Assembly: GCF_001815905.1 (NCBI RefSeq)
Contig: NZ_KV823255.1
Coordinates: 97,188 to 161,187 of the forward strand
Direction: 5' to 3'
Source of the DNA: Brevibacterium sp. HMSC07C04
GTDB lineage: Bacteria; Actinomycetota; Actinomycetes; Actinomycetales; Brevibacteriaceae
DNA: 64,000 nucleotides
Both the position numbers and the translations under genes were made by a program. The stretch's first letter is position 1; each line of letters opens with the position of its first letter. Below, one piece after another: positions 55,923-64,000 of this stretch. Under the pieces are notes generated by a model, which searched no databases, was not told the origin of the DNA, and saw only the letters and a program-made list of their open reading frames with translations.

Positions 55923-56854
55923 CCGACAAACTCTCACCCGCCCAGCGCCTGGTCAAAGCGCAGACCAAAGCGGAGATCCTCACGGAGGCTCTGCCGTGGA
56001 TCAAGACTTTCGCGGGCGCCACCATAGTCATCAAATACGGCGGCAACGCCATGGTCTCCCCGGAGCTGCAGCAGACTTTTGCGGATGACATCTCGTTTCT
56101 GCGCTTTGCCGGCATCCGCCCGATCGTCGTCCACGGCGGTGGGCCGCAGATCAGCACGATGCTCGACCGGCTGGGAATCGAAAGCGAATTCGTCGCCGGT
56201 CAGCGCGTGACCTCTGAAGAAGCCATTGACGTCATCCGCATGGTGCTCTCCGGTCACGTGAACCGCAGCATTGTGTCGCGCATCAACGAACACGGCTCGG
56301 CAGCTGTCGGCCTGTCGGGTGAGGACGGCGATCTCCTGCTGGCTGCCCCCGCGTCTGTCGAGGTGGATGGCGAGCTCACGAGTCTCGGCCGCGTCGGCAA
56401 CATCACGTCTGTCAATACACAGCTGCTGCACGACCTGCTGGATTCCGGGCGCGTTCCGGTGGTGTGCTCTATTGCTGCCGAGCTGGGCGCCAGCGGCGAC
56501 AATCCGCTCAACGTCAACGCGGACCTGGCCGCTGCGGCAATTGCCCGGGAGATGCGGGCCGATAAGTTCATCATGCTCACCGACGTCCCCGGACTCTACG
56601 CTGACTGGCCTGACACCGACAGTCTCATCAGCGAAATCGCTCCGGCTGAGCTGCGCGAACTGCTGCCGAAGCTCGACTCCGGCATGATCCCGAAGATGAC
56701 TGCCGCACTCGATGCGGTGGATGCCGGTGTCAAACAGGTGCACGTTGTCGACGGCCGCACCGCGCACTCGGTCCTTCTGGAAATCTTCACGGACATGGGA
56801 ATCGGCACGCTCATCGCCGACGTCAAACCCGCCAAGGGAGGAACCAATGGCTGA
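55919..56854 (+). CDS. argB: Acetylglutamate kinase
   Basis: A 311-residue amino-acid kinase. 'IVIKYGGNAM' and 'IVVHGGGPQIS' form the ATP/substrate loops, and 'SEFVAGQRVTSEEAIDV' the acetylglutamate-binding part. The N-terminal helix preceding the core ('AQTKAEILTEALPWIKTF') is the kind found in arginine-inhibited hexameric NAGKs, so feedback inhibition is likely. ATGA overlap with argJ. Confidence 0.96.
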   Translation: MTDKLSPAQRLVKAQTKAEILTEALPWIKTFAGATIVIKYGGNAMVSPELQQTFADDISFLRFAGIRPIVVHGGGPQISTMLDRLGIESEFVAGQRVTSEEAIDVIRMVLSGHVNRSIVSRINEHGSAAVGLSGEDGDLLLAAPASVEVDGELTSLGRVGNITSVNTQLLHDLLDSGRVPVVCSIAAELGASGDNPLNVNADLAAAAIAREMRADKFIMLTDVPGLYADWPDTDSLISEIAPAELRELLPKLDSGMIPKMTAALDAVDAGVKQVHVVDGRTAHSVLLEIFTDMGIGTLIADVKPAKGGTNG

Positions 56855-58043
56855 ATGGCTGGATGATTATCGCGGCAGTCTGCTGCCGGTGTACGGAGAT
56901 CCGCAGAAGAAGCTCGTCACGGGCAAAGGCGCGGTAGTCGAAGATTCCGATGGCAGGCGCTATGTCGACTTCCTCGGCGGCATTGCGGTGAACAGCCTGG
57001 GACACGCTCACCCGGCAGTTGTCGAAGCCGTCAGTCGGCAGACCGCCGAACTGGGGCAGATCTCAAACTTCTACACCTCGGACCAGCAGATTCGTTTGGC
57101 CCAGCGCATTCTCAGCACAGCGCAGGCGCCGGCCGGTTCGAAGGTGTTCCTGTGCAATTCCGGCAGTGAAGCAAACGAGGCCGCCGTCAAACTCACCCGC
57201 CGCGCCAAGCCCGGCCGCACCGGGATCATCGCGGTGGATGGCGCTTTTCACGGCCGCACTATGGGTGCGCTGTCGCTGACGGCAAAAGAGGCCTACCGCC
57301 AGCCTTTCGCTCCGCTGGTGCCAGGAGCCCAGCATGTTCCCTTCGGTGACGTCCAGGCGCTTCAGAACGCGGTGGATGAGAACACCTCGGCAATCATCAT
57401 CGAACCCATTCAGGGGGAAGCGGGGGTGCGCCCCCACCCCCGGGGCTATCTCACGGCGGCACGTGAAGCAGCCGATTCCGTGGGTGCCCTGCTCATCTTC
57501 GATGAAGTGCAGACCGGTGTCGGCAGGACCGGCAGCTGGTACGCGTTCCAGCACCCGGCGATCGGCGAGGGTGTGCGGCCCGACGCAATGACCTTGGCCA
57601 AGGGTCTGGGCGGGGGCCTGCCGATCGGCGCGCTCGTGACCTTCGGAGAAGAAGTCTCTTCCCTTCTCACGGCCGGCCAGCACGGCACAACGTTCGGAGG
57701 CAATCCCATTGCGTGCGCGGCAGCCAACGCGGTTCTCGATGTCATCGAAGCAGACGCCGTCCTCGACCACGTCCGCGAAGCCGGGCTGCTGCTGCGCCGG
57801 GGCCTCGACTCCATTCCGGGAGTCACCGATGTCCGCGGTGAGGGTCTGCTGCTGTCCTTCGACATTGCGCCGGTCTCAGCGAAGAAGTTCACCGCGGCCG
57901 CACTCGAGGCCGGTTTCCTCGTCAACGCCGTGGGCCCGAACCGTATCCGCCTGGCACCGCCGCTCATCATCAGCCCCGATGAGATCCGCGCTTTTCTTTC
58001 CGCCGTGCCGGATATCCTCAAGAAAGGAGGACAGAGCGAATGA
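56847..58043 (+). CDS. argD: Acetylornithine aminotransferase
   Basis: A 398-residue class III PLP aminotransferase. 'LCNSGSEANEAAVKLTR', the Asp in 'LIFDEVQTGVGRTG' and the PLP Lys in 'TLAKGLGGGLP' are intact. It uses glutamate to aminate acetylglutamate semialdehyde. GGGAGGA precedes the ATG, which lies 8 bases before the argB stop. Overlaps argF by four bases. Confidence 0.96.
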   Translation: MAEWLDDYRGSLLPVYGDPQKKLVTGKGAVVEDSDGRRYVDFLGGIAVNSLGHAHPAVVEAVSRQTAELGQISNFYTSDQQIRLAQRILSTAQAPAGSKVFLCNSGSEANEAAVKLTRRAKPGRTGIIAVDGAFHGRTMGALSLTAKEAYRQPFAPLVPGAQHVPFGDVQALQNAVDENTSAIIIEPIQGEAGVRPHPRGYLTAAREAADSVGALLIFDEVQTGVGRTGSWYAFQHPAIGEGVRPDAMTLAKGLGGGLPIGALVTFGEEVSSLLTAGQHGTTFGGNPIACAAANAVLDVIEADAVLDHVREAGLLLRRGLDSIPGVTDVRGEGLLLSFDIAPVSAKKFTAAALEAGFLVNAVGPNRIRLAPPLIISPDEIRAFLSAVPDILKKGGQSE

Positions 58044-58978
58044 CCCGACATTTCCTCAAAGACACGGACCTGACACCGGGAGAACTGGGTGAAGTCCTTG
58101 ACCTCGCCCAGAGGATGAAAGCCGAGCCCTACGCTTTCCAACCGTTGGCAGGACCGCAGACGGTGGCCGTTGTGTTCGACAAGACGTCGACGCGCACCCG
58201 CGTATCGTTTGCCGCAGGAATCGCTTCCCTCGGGGGCAGTCCGCTCATCATCAACCCCGGTGAGTCTCAGATGGGCCACAAGGAGTCGATTGCCGATTCG
58301 GCGCGAGTGTTCTCTCGCATGGTGTCTGCCATTGTGTGGCGCACCTTCGACCACGCGGGGCTGGAGGAAATGGCCGCGCATTCGAGCGTGCCGGTCATCA
58401 ACTCGCTGTCGGATGACTTCCACCCGTGCCAGCTGCTGGCCGACCTGCTGACCATCCGCGAGCACCGCGGCACGGGTGAAGGCAATGGCCTTGCCGGGCT
58501 CAAACTCGCCTATTTCGGCGACGGAGCGAACAACATGGCGCACTCCTACCTTTTGGCCTGCGCGAATGCTGGAATGGACGTTGCCGTTGCCGCACCCGCT
58601 TCGGCACACCCGGCTGTCCACATCGTGGAAGAAGCGCGCTGCCTGGGCGAAACGACCGGCAGTTCGGTGCTCGTCACGGAAGACCCCGCCGCAGCCGCGC
58701 ACGCCGCCGACGTCCTCGTAACCGACACGTGGATCTCCATGGGGCAGGAAGACGACGGCCGATCCGGCGAGGACTCGCCGTTCGTGCCGTATCGAGTCAC
58801 TCAGGATCTCATGGACCTGGGACGGAACCCGATCTTCATGCACTGCCTGCCCGCCTACCGGGGGCACGAGGTGGATGCCGAAGTCATCGACGGTCCCGCT
58901 TCCGTTGTCTTCGACGAGGCTGAGAACAGGCTGCACGCGCAGAAAGCGCTTCTCGCGTGGCTGGTGGGGCGCTCATGA
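58040..58978 (+). CDS. argF: Ornithine carbamoyltransferase
   Basis: A 312-residue OTCase. Carbamoyl-phosphate motif STRTR in '[13 protein letters not shown]', ornithine-binding '[14 protein letters not shown]' and 'MHCLPAYRG' with the catalytic Cys. It makes citrulline. ATGA overlaps on both sides with argD and argR. Confidence 0.97.
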   Translation: MTRHFLKDTDLTPGELGEVLDLAQRMKAEPYAFQPLAGPQTVAVVFDKTSTRTRVSFAAGIASLGGSPLIINPGESQMGHKESIADSARVFSRMVSAIVWRTFDHAGLEEMAAHSSVPVINSLSDDFHPCQLLADLLTIREHRGTGEGNGLAGLKLAYFGDGANNMAHSYLLACANAGMDVAVAAPASAHPAVHIVEEARCLGETTGSSVLVTEDPAAAAHAADVLVTDTWISMGQEDDGRSGEDSPFVPYRVTQDLMDLGRNPIFMHCLPAYRGHEVDAEVIDGPASVVFDEAENRLHAQKALLAWLVGRS

Positions 58979-59496
58979 CAGCGCCTCAACAGAGCGCATC
59001 CGTTCCCAGCACAAAAACTGCCCGCCATTCGCATATCGCGGACATCATCCGCAGGCACCGAGTGCGCTCGCAGTCGGAACTGGCCGGCAGACTCGCCGAT
59101 GCGGGCATCCTCGTCACTCAGGCCACGCTGTCGCGCGACCTGGTGGAACTCGGAGCGGTCAAGGTCCGCACGAGTGCCGGAGCGGTCTACGCCGTTCCGG
59201 GAGAAGGCGGTGACCGCTCCCTAGAACAGGGTGTGGGAGGCGAACTCATCGACGCGAAGCTTCAGCGGCTTCTCGAAGAGCTGCTGGTTTCAGCGGAAGC
59301 CTCCGGCAACCTCGTCCTGCTGCGCACCCCGGCCGGTGCCGCCCAGTACCTGGCCAGCGCCCTCGACCGTTCGTCGCTGCCGAACGTGCTGGGCACCATT
59401 GCAGGTGACGACACCGTTATGGTCATCGCCCGCAAACCGGACGGGGGAGAAGAAGTCGCCCGCTTCATGCTCGACCTGGCCGCAGACAGCGTGTGA
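58975..59496 (+). CDS. argR: Arginine repressor ArgR
   Basis: A 173-residue ArgR: N-terminal winged helix ('[20 protein letters not shown]') and a C-terminal hexamerisation/arginine-binding domain with '[15 protein letters not shown]' (the GTIAGDDT arginine-binding signature). It represses the arg operon when arginine is bound; ARG-box-like sequence lies at the argC start. ATGA overlap with argF. The N-terminal ~15 residues are an extension. Confidence 0.95.
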   Translation: MTAPQQSASVPSTKTARHSHIADIIRRHRVRSQSELAGRLADAGILVTQATLSRDLVELGAVKVRTSAGAVYAVPGEGGDRSLEQGVGGELIDAKLQRLLEELLVSAEASGNLVLLRTPAGAAQYLASALDRSSLPNVLGTIAGDDTVMVIARKPDGGEEVARFMLDLAADSV

Positions 59497-59540
59497 CCAC
59501 AGACATTCAGAACTCAGATACCAGAAGAAAGGAGAACACA

Positions 59541-62242
<2,702 letters not shown>

Positions 62243-62250
62243 CCAAACTC

Positions 62251-62290
62251 GACACGGCGGCCGCGTGCACCTTGGGCACGCGGCCGTGTC
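62251..62290 (+). terminator. Terminator after argH
   Basis: ACACGGC...CGCGTGC pairs with GCACGCGGCCGTGT around a short loop, with a three-base bulge; it ends in CTG without a T tract. It begins nine bases after the argH stop. Confidence 0.65.
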
Positions 62291-62298
62291 TGTACACG

Positions 62299-62330
62299 TA
62301 GAATGCCCTGTGGAGCTCAAGCTCCCACAG
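62299..62330 (+). promoter_or_regulatory. Possible tyrS promoter -10 and leader hairpin
   Basis: TAGAAT at 62299-62304 is a good -10, but no clear -35 stands at 17 bp. Immediately after, CTGTGGAGCT (62308-62317) pairs with AGCTCCCACAG (62320-62330) with one bulge. This could be the 5' end of a short tyrS transcript. Confidence 0.4.
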
Positions 62331-62352
62331 AGCAGAAACAGAAAGGCCAAAA

Positions 62353-63642
62353 GTGACCGACGTCCTCAGCGATCTCCAGGCTCGCGCAATTGCCGCGCAG
62401 ACGACCGACGAAGACGCTCTTCGAGCAGCTCTCACCGGCGGGTCGCTGACGTTCTATGTTGGCTTCGACCCGACTGCGCCCAGTATTCACATGGGCAATC
62501 TGGTGCAGGTGCTCGTTGCCCGCCGCCTGCAGATGGCAGGCCACTACCCGCTCATGCTCGTCGGCGGTGCGACCGGTCTGATCGGCGACCCGCGGATGTC
62601 GGGGGAGCGGACCCTCAATGAACGCGATGTCGTTGAGGGCTGGGTTGAGAAGATTCGCTCCCAGATTGAACGCTTCCTGGACTTCGACGGTCCGCACGCG
62701 GCTCGCATGGTCAACAATCTCGACTGGACCAAGGACATTTCCGCACTGGACTTCCTGCGTGATGTTGGCAAGCACTTCTCCGTTAACCGCATGCTGGCCA
62801 AGGAAGCCGTTGCCGCGCGTCTGAAGTCTGAAGACGGCATCTCGTTTACCGAGTTCGCCTACCAGCTGCTGCAGGGCAATGACTACCTCGAGCTCAACCG
62901 CCGCTACGGTGTGACGCTGCAGACCGGCGGTTCGGATCAGTGGGGCAATCTCACCAGCGGTGTTGATCTCATTCGCCGGGTTGAGCGCAAATCGGTGCAC
63001 GCCATGTCCACGCGCTTGATCACCAAGGCTGACGGCACCAAGTTCGGCAAGACCGAATCCGGCACCGTGTGGTTGGATCCCTCGCTCACCTCGCCGTACG
63101 CTTTCAGCCAGTTCTGGCTCAACACGGCAGATGCCGATGCGCCGGGCTACCTCCGCGTGTTCTCGCTGCGTCCGCTGGAGGAAATCGAAGACATCATCGA
63201 GCAGTTCCAGGCTGAACCGCACAAGCGCTTGGTGCAGCGAACCCTCGCCGAGGACGTCACGACTCTCGTACACGGCAAGGAAGAATCCGATCAGGCGTTC
63301 GCCGCCGCGGCTGCGCTGTTCGGCACTGGTGACCTGCGCGAACTCCAGCCTTCCACGCTGGGTTCGGCAGTTGCTTCGCTGCCGAGTCTGGAAGTCGACA
63401 GCTCTGCGATCCCGGCGGGACTGTCGGTTGCTGACGCTTTTGCGGGATCGGGGATCGTAAAATCGAAGGGCGACGCCCGTCGTGCTGTGAAGGAAGGCGG
63501 CGCCTACATCAACAACGAGCGGGTCACGGATGCCGAGGCGCCGCTCACCGGTCAGCAGCTCCTTCCGATTGACGGGGGATCGGCTGTTCTGCTGCGTCGC
63601 GGCAAGCGAACGCTGGGTGCTGTGATCGTGCGCGATAACTGA
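62353..63642 (+). CDS. tyrS: Tyrosine--tRNA ligase
   Basis: A 429-residue class I TyrRS. The HIGH-type motif HMGN (46-49) and the KMSKS-type KFGKT are both the forms seen in bacterial TyrRS; a C-terminal S4 domain ('IVKSKGDARRAVKEGGAYIN') binds tRNA. GTG start with AAAGG upstream. Placed after the arginine operon and before the rRNA operon, as in other Micrococcales. Confidence 0.97.
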   Translation: MTDVLSDLQARAIAAQTTDEDALRAALTGGSLTFYVGFDPTAPSIHMGNLVQVLVARRLQMAGHYPLMLVGGATGLIGDPRMSGERTLNERDVVEGWVEKIRSQIERFLDFDGPHAARMVNNLDWTKDISALDFLRDVGKHFSVNRMLAKEAVAARLKSEDGISFTEFAYQLLQGNDYLELNRRYGVTLQTGGSDQWGNLTSGVDLIRRVERKSVHAMSTRLITKADGTKFGKTESGTVWLDPSLTSPYAFSQFWLNTADADAPGYLRVFSLRPLEEIEDIIEQFQAEPHKRLVQRTLAEDVTTLVHGKEESDQAFAAAAALFGTGDLRELQPSTLGSAVASLPSLEVDSSAIPAGLSVADAFAGSGIVKSKGDARRAVKEGGAYINNERVTDAEAPLTGQQLLPIDGGSAVLLRRGKRTLGAVIVRDN

Positions 63643-63666
63643 CCGAAGTCGGTCCGCGAAGACGGA

Positions 63667-63698
63667 AGAAGGGAGCGGATTTGCGTCCGCTCCCTTCT
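63667..63698 (+). terminator. Terminator after tyrS
   Basis: A perfect 13-bp stem (63667-63679 with 63686-63698) and 6-nt loop; it isolates tyrS from the following rRNA promoter region. Confidence 0.85.
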
Positions 63699-63836
63699 GT
63701 GTACTAAGTTAGCCCTCGCTGCCGAAAACGGGCGGGTGCGAGTCCGCCGGTGATGTAGATGCTGATTCAGGCAACTGGATCAGGCAGCAGACTCGGAACG
63801 GAGTTCTTCGAGTGACTGGCTTCACACGGAAGCAAG

Positions 63837-63865
63837 TTGCAAAGAGAAAATCCGCAGGGTAGAGT
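63837..63865 (+). promoter_or_regulatory. Probable rRNA operon promoter
   Basis: TTGCAA (63837-63842), a 17-bp spacer and TAGAGT (63860-63865). The 300-bp stretch around it has no gene and lower GC than the coding regions, typical of an rrn control region. Additional weaker promoter-like sequences may exist in it. Confidence 0.65.
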
Positions 63866-64000
63866 AGAGATCCGGTCGCAGGGAAACCTGAGATTAACGG
63901 ATTGAAACCTCGGCCTGAACATAGCAATTCTGGAAGGTTCGCTGTTGCGGACTGAAAGGTTTTGGCGTCTGTTCTTTGTCAACTCAATAGCGTGTTTGTT
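63866..64000 (+). other. 16S rRNA leader with boxA-like motif (16S gene itself beyond the window)
   Basis: The end of the window, TGTTCTTTG at 63970-63978 followed by TCAACTCAATAGCG, closely resembles the boxA/leader segment found upstream of 16S rRNA in Micrococcales. No 16S sequence itself is reached. Confidence 0.7.

Noticed and set aside
59493..59540. GTG start for argG overlapping the argR stop
   Set aside because: The ATG at 59541 has AAAGGAGAA and matches the family N-terminus; the extra 16 residues do not.

Overview
The window is chromosomal backbone from a high-GC Gram-positive bacterium (Actinomycetota). Several signs support this: actinobacterial markers (a PriA-type HisA, DUF3046, an XRE/ClgR-like regulator, FurA-KatA, an Actino-pnp-type leader), LexA boxes of the GAAC-N4-GTTC type, many GTG and TTG starts, and dense 4-bp ATGA/GTGA gene overlaps. 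The gene order (rpsO-pnp-M16, dapB/dapA-rnj-ftsK-pgsA-cinA-HTH-DUF3046-recA-recX-miaB-miaA-dapF-hflX-dinG-lexA-LysM-his-infC-rpmI-rplT-pheST-argCJBDFRGH-tyrS-rrn) is closest to what I know of Micrococcales such as Brevibacteriaceae. Genus cannot be fixed from the sequence alone.

Left third (1-19 kb). A luxS gene truncated by the window edge diverges from rpsO. rpsO and pnp are separated by a strong hairpin and a structured pnp leader. Then come an M16 protease, a ThDP enzyme, a superoxide dismutase, a DUF1846 protein and a dapB/dapA pair that brackets a small TPR membrane protein and a membrane acyltransferase-like protein; rnj overlaps dapA. An IclR regulator, a GlcD-like oxidase and malate synthase form a glycolate-to-malate module with palindromes in both control regions. 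A fructosamine-kinase-like gene and a small membrane gene with a probable gene remnant upstream close this section.

Middle (19-42.5 kb). Division, repair and RNA-modification genes: ftsK, pgsA, cinA, an HTH regulator, DUF3046, a lipoprotein/PKD-protein pair, recA-recX, a CrtI-like flavoprotein, the coupled series miaB-(LigB-like)-miaA-dapF, a methyltransferase, hflX-dinG, convergent lexA, and a LysM protein. LexA boxes lie before recA and in the divergent lexA/LysM region. The his cluster here holds only hisB, a small membrane protein, hisH and priA, followed by an SseB-like gene.

Right third (42.5-64 kb). A non-coding stretch carries a 100-nt symmetric inverted-repeat element. It is followed by furA-katA (leftward, operator-like palindrome), DUF1844, an infC leader with an attenuator-like terminator, infC-rpmI-rplT, an rRNA methyltransferase, pheST, an SDR, a quinone oxidoreductase (leftward), and the complete arginine operon argCJBDFRGH with ARG-box-like sequence over the argC start. 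tyrS follows, and the window stops inside a probable 16S rRNA leader with a good promoter and a boxA-like motif.

No tRNA, CRISPR array, transposase, prophage or complete rRNA gene was recognised. The window is mostly housekeeping; the less-explained items are the DUF1846 protein, the lipoprotein/PKD pair, the symmetric intergenic elements and the small membrane operon before ftsK.
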